NCBI GenBank assembly: GCA_013365325.1
Contig: JABVXV010000006.1
Span: forward strand, 434,001 to 498,000
Direction: 5' to 3'
From: Dipetalonema caudispina
Lineage: Eukaryota; Nematoda; Chromadorea; Rhabditida; Onchocercidae
DNA length: 64,000 nt
Part shown: piece after piece, positions 1 through 10,879 of the stretch
Position numbering within the stretch: the first letter of the stretch is position 1
Layout: every line of letters begins with the position of its first letter
Position numbers and translations under genes: made by a program
Notes under the pieces: generated by a model
What the model was told of the DNA's origin: nothing
The model's database searches: none
What the model saw: only the letters and a program-made list of their open reading frames with translations

Positions 1-53
1 TAGATTATTAAATCCTGTTAAATATACAGAATCCTTTAAATTCCAACTTATAG

Positions 54-1137
54 GATCCAGTAATTCCGAGCACATCGTGGGAGGAATTTGTTAATGCTGC
101 CCGAACGGGTGATATTGAAGCTCTAAATCATGGCATTATGGATTTACCGTATCCGAATCGAGACACACTGGCTTTTCTTTGTGCTCATTTTCAGAAGGTT
201 GTTTGTCAGAAAATTATAGAGGAAAAACACAGCTATTGAAGTTTTTTGATTTTCGAAGCCTTACATCTCCTTTTCATTATATAATGAGTCATGGATCTCG
301 ACCATTAATAAAATATCATCTAACCTCTAACATCCTACCGTTTTTTTGAAGTGGAATTCGAGAAAATTTGGGAAAATTGAACTTCACTATGTTTTGATTT
401 AATACCTTTCACTGCTGTCCTTCAATTTTCGTTTCAGATTTGTGATAATTGCATTCAAAACAAGATGCCTCGAAACGTCCTAGCACGTTGCGTTGCAACT
501 GTGATTGTAGGCCCAGCCCCTCCACATGTAGTGAAAGATGATGAAGAAAAAAAGCAGGTTACTGCAAAACTTCTTTAAATGAATTTAGATATTTAATTAT
601 CCGAATGAATTTTTTACCTCGTGCGGTTGTGTGAGAGATACAAAATGAATTTTTAAATATTGAAGGAAGTACAATAATAAAAAAGAGTAAAGAAAGAAAC
701 GTAATTTGATACTTGTTTTGCAGATAATGGTAATGTCAGCTCTGCTCAAAATGCCTTCACACTACTGGCCTAAGTTCTACAGTTTTGATAATGGCATACC
801 ATTGATCAACAACCCCAAATGGTAGCGATTTTATAAAGTAAAACAAAGATAATAAAGCAGAAGAAATTTTTTTTTAGCATTATCAGAAACGTCTCAAGCT
901 TTATTCCGTTTTCTATATCAATTTAGCAAAAAAAAAAAGAAAAAAATGAAGAAAGCATGCATCATGGAAGTCTTTTTCAGCACATCACATGACAATAAGG
1001 AATCTGTGAGGACCCCGTACAAGAATCCAAATAAATCAATTCTGGGACCAGTTGAAACTCCACCATCTGGGCAAAAAACAAAGACGTACCAACCGAAAAT
1101 ATCAAAACGAAAGCATTTCCTTGGCGACATTTTTTGA
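54..1137 (+). CDS. RhoGAP-domain protein, 3' end only (tandem paralog of the cyk-4 gene)
   Basis: Four coding exons are visible: 54-197, 438-557, 724-821 and 981-1137 (TGA). The gene continues upstream of the window, since position 54 follows a splice acceptor. The product is the C-terminal part of a RhoGAP domain plus a short basic tail. It matches the last four exons of the cyk-4 gene at 7.8-8.8 kb exon for exon, with the same phases; shared stretches include [18 protein letters not shown] and YWPKFY, and the tails share PNKS-LGPV. The frame is open with normal splice sites, so it is not an obvious pseudogene. In the segment where the neighbour reads [11 protein letters not shown], this copy reads [11 protein letters not shown], losing the usual proline of that RhoGAP helix. 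Whether it has a complete GAP domain with an arginine finger cannot be seen here. Family assignment is firm; activity is unknown. Confidence 0.8.
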
Positions 1138-3493
1138 ACTTGCTTTGTTTCATGTTTTTTTGACACTTGGTTTGCTTCATGTGAAAATTTATTCCTTTTG
1201 GTGTGGTTTTCAAAAGCAATTTTAAAGGCTTTCTATAAGGTTAATTTTTTCAAAAGAGAACTCACAATCTTTTTTTTTGGGGAGGGGATAGGGTCATTCA
1301 ACAGCATCGACATTTGTTTGATGACATATTTCCTTTTATAACTGTACACGTCATTAAATTAGAGAACAACTTATCAGTATATTTAAAAGAGCACATCAGC
1401 CTTGTTTACGCTTAAATTTATTCTATGAGCACATTTCAAAAAATACATTTTTTAGTGTAGCTTACATGGGATTCTCTTTCACTCAAACTGATCTTCATTA
1501 GTTGAGCTGGATTCTTCATATCTCGTAACATTCCATTCATTATTTTCTGACATAACCTTCTTGATAGAGCTCATCCTTATGTAATTGAAACAAAGATATA
1601 TTTCATTTAAGTTTATTTTGAGGTTTTTGCGAATAGTTCTATGCCTGACATGTTATTATCACAAGGCGTAGTTTACTGGACATCTTGCTGATGGCAGTAC
1701 AATGTGGAAACGTCACTCAAAAAGCTCTGAAAATTTTGCTTCTCATAATCATAAAAAATTTTAATAAGCAGTGAGTTAGATTTGATTCAAATTTGCAAAC
1801 TGAAAAGCCAAGTTTACTCCAAATAACATTATTCAAAGTAAAAATAAACATTTTGGTGATAATAATTTGGCCATATGAATGTAATAGTGAAATGTTTAGC
1901 ACAAGTAGTCGTGTTTTTGTTTTCTCTATATATCATATTCTTTGATGATCGTTATGGAATAACATTGTGTAGATATTACCGCGCTTTTCATTATCATCCT
2001 TTGATTCGTTTTTGAAGATTTTAACAACACCTTATTGTGTGTACAATAGTACTTAAAATGTGGTGCATCTGGCAAAATTATGCTGGGCGCTTTTGTCACG
2101 TCAATAAAGTATTTTGAATTGATAGTGATTTTGTTTGCAATACATTAATAGTTAGATTCAATCTCTGGCCTGGAAGAGTACAGTAAAGAGAGAGGAAGAA
2201 AAAAACTACGCTATCAGCATCTATATGATTCCTAATATCCAACATTAGGGTATACCTTTGCTTAGAGCTGCAACAGGAGCAGTTCTTAAATTTATGAAAG
2301 GCGGGAAGGATAAAAACCTGAACGATTTTAAGGTTCATTTTTATCGGAGTAAATATATCATAGTATTTCAATTAAACCATTACAATAACTTTTACAGTAG
2401 CACACTAAGCTAAAGTTTCTAATTTCTATTTCCATTTCACATTACGACGGAACTATTTACTCATTTTTAGGTATATATGCAAATTTTTCTATGCAACCAT
2501 AAATATTGGTGGATGTTTTTATCAACTCACATTGATTTATCTGAATATTATTATTTGTTGAATATATTGACTTCTGAAAATACTACCATATGATAGTTCT
2601 CATCGTTTGTATTGCGATCAAATTGTTTTTGTTGTATTGCAATTTATGCAAAACATAAATTCATTTATTTCTTTTTGCAGAAAAAAACATATGAAGGAAG
2701 TGATGAATGATAACATTTGCTATGATAGATCTCGTATCATCTTGAATCAGTACGCCGAAACAGTCAGTATTGCCAGATTTCTTGTCGATGGACAAAATAC
2801 TCGTATGTTTGTTATTTTCGAAATGCAAACAATATTAATTACATAGGAATAACATATGTGCAATAATGAGAGGTGCTAATTGCTGTTTTAGATAAGCTTC
2901 ATTTCACTATTTCACACTTAATACATTTTAAAGCAGTGGAAAATAATCTTACCTATGTAATGACTACCAAAATTTCTACCAAGAAACTGTGCAATTCAGT
3001 GCTTTTTCACATTTGCTGTCTTACAGTTTCAGCTTGAAAAACATTTTTTAGAGAGTTGGCGATCGTTTCTAAACTATATTTATGCAAAATTTTATTTGTG
3101 CAAGCTTTTTTAAAGTTTGAAGTCAGTGCACAACGGTTCATTAACAAAGATAGAAAGTTAGTGAACTGTCACTCTTCCATATAATTCAATGCATTCATGA
3201 CAGTTTTGAGAGCCGTACTTGGTTCTTTCCATTACCACTCCTTTTTTATGTTGCTCGCGTGTAAAATCTACAGCGGTATACGCTTATGATTTTGTACTGA
3301 GAATGAACTGAATTATATACTATTGTGTCATCGCATGATCGATAGTGTCATTTGCTAAAAAAAATACTGTTGGAGATCTTAAACGTATTTAACATTTTGT
3401 TATGATATAGTAAATTGCTATGACAGTGAGGATTCTTTCTACAAGAGAGCCAAGTCATTTAATTGTTTGTCCAGCCATTAGCACCCAATAAAA
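1138..3493. other. intergenic region between the two RhoGAP genes
   Basis: This is 2.4 kb of AT-rich DNA with no gene I can support. An exon-like stretch at about 2681-2802 is bounded by TTTTTGCAG and GTATGT and is open on the plus strand, but it cannot be phased into the cyk-4 model and resembles nothing I know. The segment TTTGTCCAG ending at 3474, 19 bases before the cyk-4 ATG, is a plausible trans-splice acceptor. Confidence 0.4.
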
Positions 3494-6400
3494 ATGGAAG
3501 AAATCAAGCCTTCATTCACTTCTCCTATACTTTTAGATAGTTTCGATTTTGAACGTTTCTATCACTTTAATAGCAAAAAGCTATCTCTTGATATTTTGGA
3601 AACGAAGAAACGTCCGTAATCCTCGTGGAAAAAACGCTACTTAAAACTTTTTTTGATTAAATAGCTTTTTGTCATCCAATGTTCAGAAATACCCGATGTC
3701 TTTTCGGAGTCTCTCTAGAGTCCCTGGAAATAGTATCAGATCGGAATTTTCTGATCAGTATATTGGAATCATTACAATATTACCTTTCAGATACCGAATT
3801 TATACATCTTCTTGATATAATGGAAAATATGCGCCAAAATTGGAATGCTGAAAAATTGAGAGCAGATGCTTTACAGGAACAGATGAATACTCGAGAATAT
3901 GATTACAGGTGAGTTAGTAGAACAGTCATTGTTTTTTATGCCGAAAACATGTCCTTACAAACTTCGGTCGAAAATTGAATCTAAAAATATTATCCACACA
4001 TGTAAAGAATGTTTTAGTGTGAGTAAGGTGATCTTTTAAAAAAAATATTTAGAAGAAATGAAAATAGATTGTATAATTTGAAGAGAATATGAATAAAAAT
4101 TTTTGAAACTAGATTGGAAAATGCTAAGCATCTGAAAAAATCAGAAAGAAACAATTAAGTTAGAAATAAGGACGGTTTCAATTATACTTTGTGGTGGGGA
4201 CATGGTCATAAAAACAGTTTCTGTTTAATTTCGACTCGTATGAATCAATAAATAACCGTTTGTGGACTTATGTTTATCATTTCTAGTGGACTGCAACAGG
4301 AAAATCGAATATGTAAAGAACAGCTTCGGGATGCACGTGCTCAGATTGCCGCACTGATGTCCGATAAACAAAACTTAGAGCGGGATATGGTTGAGTTGGA
4401 AAGAAAATTTGCATTAGTCAACGAACTACTGAAGGTTTGAACTAAAGTCCGCATCCGTTGAGGAAATCCAGTAATGAACCTAATAACCGCATTCTTTACC
4501 TTTTTTTTAAACTTGAAGTTACTGTTTTAGAATGACCAATCACTACTGAATGCGGAAGATCGGCAGAAACTATCACTTTTGAACAACAAATCGCCGTACC
4601 ATGTGCCAGTTATGACAGAAAGGCAAGCGCATCATGTACGTCGTGATATTTCACGTACGCTGTCACATGGTGAAGACATTGATTATGATAAGACGGGTGA
4701 CTCCATGGACATTTCTTACGATGATTCCGATGAGTCGCATTTACGAAATGGTAAAGTATATAGAAGGTAGGAAAATCTCCTTTAAAGCCATCTTGATTTC
4801 TATTTTCTACTTTAATTTTTGGTAGCTGTGTCTTTATTTTAGAATATTTTTAGGTCACGAAGTTTAGCTGTTCTCCCAAGCGCTCGTAATTCTATGATTA
4901 TCATGAAGCGTTCCAAAGAATCCAAAAGAATGAATATTGTTGAGGAAGAAATGGCAAGTTCTAGAGATTTATAGAAAGTTTTTTTTTTCTCTGATAATGT
5001 AGTGTAAATATTGTTATTGTAGTAGGTCCTCCATTGTTTATTTCGGCATCTCTGGATCTGAATTGTAAGGATGCTGTGAAGTTGATACTTCAGACTAAGA
5101 CACCAAAAAAAGAGTTCTACTATTCCTGCATTGTTCGTCATACCAAATTTTTATTTTAATTCTTGAATATGCAGTGATGTTAATTTCTTGGCTCGTAATC
5201 CCCACACAACTTTTAAGGGCACCCCATGCAAACGATCAAAAGATGGAACAGAAACAAGTACTTTGTGCAAACGATCAAAAGATGGAACTGAAACAATCAT
5301 TACAACGACAACTATAACCGTGGATCCAGATGGAAGAAAACCAGCAACAGCTAGCGTCTCACTTAGACGTTCTAATCGATCGATGTCAGAATCGAATATT
5401 CTGGATGTTCGTTTAAACCATTATTTTTGTGAATATCTCATTGCAATTTTTCACACAAGCTTCATCTCATAGAGTGCGGTCTTTTTCACTTACATAATTT
5501 CTTCCACTTCCACTTTGAAATTTTTTTAGAATGTTGTAGATTGGACAGAGATTATTAGGTTTCCAATCTCAATGCCTTATCGTTTTAGCAAAAAGAAAAA
5601 CACTTGGTTGAGTCAACGACAAAGTTTAGTGCAGTCACACCACGATGTGGAGCCAGTGCTCTCGATCTGTAAGGATTTTTATTCTCCCAGCACTTTACAA
5701 ATGCATGCAAGCAACTAGTATACATTTCTCGTGTAATCATAACTTCTTCCTAGGAAGTACTGAAATTAATGCTTTATCTAAAAATGGAGTCTCATGTATT
5801 CGTTTGTTGACATGAACAAGCATGTTTTTTCTTATTTTATTGTCAACATAACGTTTCGTTATTTGTTGCGATTTTAGTAAATACTAACCACAAGGTTGGA
5901 TTATTTTTTAATAAGATTCGTTCATCCAAATTGAAGTTGTTCTTCGAGTTGACCGAACACTAAATGAACAAGCTTGCTTAGCAAAAAAAGACGAAATAGA
6001 AAGTGTTCCAATATGAAAACAATTTTAATTTAGCGTCAGTTTTAAGCCATAAACAGACTAGTTTGCTGCATGTAAGAAAATATTCTCAGAAGTTCTCAGT
6101 CATACGATAAAATTGTGGAAGTTTAATGAAAACGTGCGTTTTGTCATGATATAACGGTACTTGGCTAAGGCAACCAAATCCTGTAAAAGTTAGGTTAAAT
6201 TGAGTGCAAATAATATATTGCTATAAATCTGATCCCTAATCTGAATTATTCATTCCATTCGATTATAGTTGTGCGATCTCTACTGGAGTAAAAAAAATAC
6301 CGACAGAATACATCACTCACTTCATCCTCCATTTATAATCTCAATATCATTTATATTTTGTTTGGCCGAATATTGGCGTATGCAAATATAACCAGCTTAA

Positions 6401-8848
6401 AGCGGCTTCCAAGAGTAGAATAACAAATTTTTATCACTGCAATTTTCATGCACCACTTTATGATTTTCTATATATACAACTCAAAATTTGGTTTTCCTTC
6501 AATAAGCTATCGCTTTCTTCAACACTATGTTACATCGATATTGATATTTGGCAATTCATTTTTCTCATGCTTATTCCTGAACTTTAGTAACAGCTTTGTT
6601 GCGTAAAACCAATCCAGATTTTTAAAATCGATGAAGTTTTGATGCATGGGTTGATTTCGAGATTCCTGGACATCATTTTTACTGAGATTTCTTTGAGGAG
6701 GAACAGCAAACAAGAATGGTCTTTCTTAACCGTTTCAACCCGTTTCTATTTGGAATAAATTTGTAATGCCATGCTTACGTCCACTTTTTTTCATAGTTTG
6801 AAGCTTGTTTAAGTTTTCAGACATTTTAGACGTAAAGAGATATTATTTCCAAATATAAACTTTAATTGCATCACCTATTAATAAATTAGAAATAATTGCC
6901 TTTTTCTGACAATTTAGGCACACCCCATACACTGCCATTAAAACTTGGACTAATGGTTCTTCAATTGAAACTCGACAACATACCTTTGCTAATTTCACAT
7001 CGATCCTTGGTGATCGCTGTGAAGTATGCAACCGTTGGATAGGTCTTGCTGGAAAAGCAGCTTGCAAATGTACAGGTAAGCGAAATTAGCTTTTCGTTTG
7101 GAAGAAATGAATTTCTCAAAAGTAGTCATTTCTAGCTTTTGTTACAAAATTTTGTTGTGGAATATCGTCCAGTCCAATTTCTATAGTTATATGAACGAAA
7201 TCTAAGATTTTGGCAGTTCTAAATTTTCCTTTATTCTCATATTTTTCCAGTGATTTATTCAGATTGTGGAATTCGTATACATAAATTATGCACAAAAAAT
7301 GCTCCGATCCCCTGCGTACCTCGGACAGCAACACCTCGAACGCCTGGTAAGCAACGTCCTCGGCTGAAAGACTTTTGTCCATCAACTCAGCCCATGATTC
7401 CGTCTCTCATCATACATTGTGTTCTGGCTCTAGATAAGGATCGTTTGAGTACAGAAGGCATTTATCGAATTCCCGGGTAAGAGTTTTTTTCATATTTGAT
7501 GGTTGCTTTTTGACAATAGAAATAATAAAAGTATCATCAAGTTTTACGACTACAGTGTTGCATTGTATTTCTGTCTCGTATAAAATTAATTGATATTGCT
7601 ACTAAATAATAATAAATTCTATTTCTTTCCGTAGTCTAGATATTTTTCCTTCTTCCAGACAGGAATCGCAAATTGTTAAACTTCTAAATGAATTCAAAAA
7701 CGGTCGCTCACTGCCCAAACTAGAATATCAGGACACGGAAACAATCACCGGTTGTATAAAACGCTTCCTAAGGGAAATAAGGGTTAGTTAGTCAAATTTT
7801 ATAAGTTCGATTCTGCTGTCATATTGACAATTTCCAAGATATTATTTTTTAGGATCCAGTAATTCCGATGTCATCTTGGGAGGAATTTGTAAGTGCCGCT
7901 GAACGTGATGACTTTGAAGCTTTGAATCGTTCAGTGATGGATTTACCTTATCCAAACAGAGATACTCTCGCATTTCTTTGCTCTCATTTCCAGAAGGTTT
8001 ACATTCTTTTCTTAACTTATATTTAATTCATTTCTTACGATAAGTTCGAAATCTTCAAAGGATTTTTTCAGGTTTGTGATAATCGCTCACGAAACAAGAT
8101 GTCTCCTGAGGTTCTGGCTCGCTGTATAGCTCCAACAATTATTGGTCACGCTCCACCACGTGCTACAAGTATAGCACAAAACGCTGACGAAGTAGCAAAG
8201 CAGGTAATTTCTGACTTCAGAAATGAAGTTTTTGTATTGGAAAGCTTTAAATACATCAAAAGTTTTGAGTTGCTGACATTTGTGAGAAAAAATATCCCTT
8301 TCAGATCATGGTATTGTTAGCTTTGCTTAAAATGCCGCAAGACTATTGGCCAAAGTTCTATGCATTTGATCAGGAAAAACCTCTTCTCAAAATCCCCACA
8401 AGGTAAGCTCCTGATATTCGGAAGAATAAGACGCATTACATTTTAAAACAGTTTTACATGGCATAGCTTTGATTTCATAATTCACGTCCCCTTTGTTTGA
8501 CTGAATATAAAGCTGATTTTGCGGTAAGGACAGATGGGGGCATGGTTAATCTTTTAACTCATACTTAGCACATTCTAAAGTGTCGCGAAGTAGCTTGAAT
8601 ATTTTGAAATGTTCGACATTGACATGTAAATTTTGAAATCTTACAGTGGACCAACTGCAACACTTACTTGCAATCAGGAAAGTAAGACTCCAGTACGCCC
8701 TTCATTTAAAGTCTCGAGCAACAATGGCCGAAAGGATCCGAATAAGTCAATGTTAGGACCAGTTCAGACAACACCAACTGGAAAGCAGCCAAGAGAATTT
8801 CAGCATTTATGGAATAAACGTGGAAAGGTTTTTGCCGATCTATACTAA
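3494..8848 (+). CDS. cyk-4: CYK-4 / RACGAP1 (MgcRacGAP), centralspindlin Rho-family GTPase-activating protein
   Basis: CYK-4 pairs with kinesin-6 ZEN-4 in centralspindlin, which bundles the central spindle and controls Rho/Rac at the cleavage furrow. Exons read: 3494-3615, 3687-3908, 4287-4434, 4531-4766, 4854-4953, 5218-5406, 5530-5668, 6918-7075, 7251-7476, 7659-7782, 7853-7996, 8072-8203, 8305-8402 and 8647-8848; about 745 residues. The order is an N-terminal coiled coil (exons 2-3), a basic Ser/Thr-rich linker, a C1-type zinc finger ([15 protein letters not shown] to PCVP, exons 8-9), and a RhoGAP domain. The arginine finger lies in EGIYRIPG, where the usual serine after isoleucine is proline. 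The start at 3494 is chosen because the downstream ATG at 3679 sits across an acceptor, while 3494-3615 joins it in phase. The 4953/5218 junction needs a GC donor. The 5668/6918 junction does not keep phase, so a small exon or alternative site is missing there. Family call is firm; linker exons are tentative. Confidence 0.85.
5228..5305 (+). repeat. tandem duplication of a 39-base (13-codon) unit inside cyk-4
   Basis: Two adjacent 39-base units begin at 5228 and 5267, each starting GCAAACGATCAAAAGATGGA. They encode [13 protein letters not shown] followed by [13 protein letters not shown] in the cyk-4 frame. The copies are almost identical over their first 30 bases and drift at the end, so the duplication looks recent. 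It lies in the basic linker between the coiled coil and the C1 domain. Confidence 0.85.
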
Positions 8849-10879
8849 TTCTTGACGTACTAAAAATGCTAGAAGTGATGAATTTACTAACAGTGATATC
8901 GAATGTGTAACAAGAAGGGTTAAGGCCACTTCATTTGAAGTAATCAAAGATACAAAGATGTAACATGTTTTGGTTGCAAAGTTTCTATAAAAAATTTGTA
9001 CTTACGCAACTTCATGAGATACACTTCTGATGGTTATTCAGTAAAGTGTCTTCCTGTATTACATTAAACATAATTTCATCCTTTTTCTGTTACCCATATT
9101 TAAGACTAGAAACCTGAGTCGGTTATTGATTCTATTCAAGCTATGCTAATCATTTTCTTTCGAGAAGGTAACAGTTAATCACTTGTTTTGTACCTAGGTT
9201 TCTAGTAACTAGCTTTTACTATTAGTTAATTCAATCCTATTGGTTTGTGCTCAATTTGTAGTTAAAGTCCATTTTAAACCACACATCAAAAGTGCAAACT
9301 TAATGAAGTATGGATGGCTTTTTTCCAAATGGACTTTTTAGATCTTTCGCAATGGCTATCTTTTGCCACATACATTCATTTCCTACCACTACTACTTTCT
9401 TTTTATGTTGTCATGTTTTTCTTTACCTCTTTTGCGCTTTTCTAAGCAATATTTCCTTAACAAATACAGTATGATTTGTAAAATTTAAAAGACGGGGAAA
9501 AACTTTAATGAACATCTGGATGCCTTTGTAAATTATTTAAAATCTTACGCTACACGACTTGTAATTTAATTTACATAACATTTTTTGCCAACTGTTTCCC
9601 AAATTACTTTTATTTGGTACCTTCATCTGTGCTGAATTATTTTTTGAGCAGTATTTATGTCCATATATATTTGTCCACAACGTACTGACCTGTTCTTTGT
9701 TGAGGGTCTTTAGAAATGTTAATTCAAATGTTGGTATGATCATATCGTTATCTTCCATTGAGTGTGAATATGGGAAATTAGACGCGGGTTTAAAGATATA
9801 CAAAAGTTATTATTGATTAGAGAAATATGAACCCACACGTGTGTATGTCCTCGGAAAAATAATAGCAGTAAAGTCTGATAAAATACAGTTTTTTTTTCGA
9901 CATGTTGTTGATAAATACGAAATGCTCTTTATTGATTAACATTACTTGCTTGACTGGTTTGTTCAATTCATCTAATTTCAATGTATTTGTCGGCACTATA
10001 AATAACCTACTTTTCATTTAAACTAAATTGACATGCTTAGTGAACGAATTCAGCTTTATTTATATTTCAAACACAACCGTTTGAAACGTGTTTACGATGC
10101 AACAGATTAAAAAATATGCGATGGGATATATTTACAAATTCTTCCCGTTGTATTTAATTATAATCTTATGACTAAGATTTGAGCAAATCTACATTTTGAA
10201 ACATATAACAATATTTTCAACAGTAAAACCCTTTTCTCAAAGGTTTTTGAAGGATCTATTAGAAAGAGCACGAGATTGTGATAGGATGTTCGTAAAATTA
10301 TTCCAAGGGATCAATAAAAATTAGTACATACTTTGATGATAAGGATAGATACAAATGGCTGAATATTTTTTGAAGAAAATGCAGTTTAACAATGCGTATC
10401 TAAGAAGACGAGAATTGTAGCAGATACGAGCAACGTTCCACTAATTTCGAACATTGTAACAATGGAAAACAGAAAACAGAACAGTGCAGAACCAGTGGGA
10501 TGAAATTGTGATTACATGCGTGATACAGAATAAGTACCCCGGTTGGAGCCTCCTGTTGCTCAGCTCTACAGCAAAGTATAGCGAGCTTACAAATAATGCT
10601 GCGCCGATTGAGGACACGTTAAAATTTGACAGTATGCAAAACATACATAAGAGTAGTATGAGATAATAAAACATTCATTAACAATGCAATGAAAGAAGAT
10701 GACGGGAAGCATCTCACTGATTTTAAATCTTTGACTGGCAATGGATTAAGTAGCGAGGTTCAAAAACCAGTCTAAAATGTCCGACGGAATCATGCAACTG
10801 ATGCGTACTAATGATGATAACAATAATAAAAAGGGTAGATAAGAAGGAATATACAAAATCCAATTTAAGTTAGATAAAT
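8849..10879. other. intergenic region after cyk-4
   Basis: This holds the 3' ends of two convergent genes (cyk-4 on plus, the zinc-finger gene on minus). It is AT-rich with short chance ORFs only, and I see no RNA gene or repeat family. Confidence 0.4.

Noticed and set aside
4839..5141. 100-codon minus-strand ORF
   Set aside because: It overlaps a cyk-4 exon and its intron on the other strand, with no recognisable motifs or splice context.
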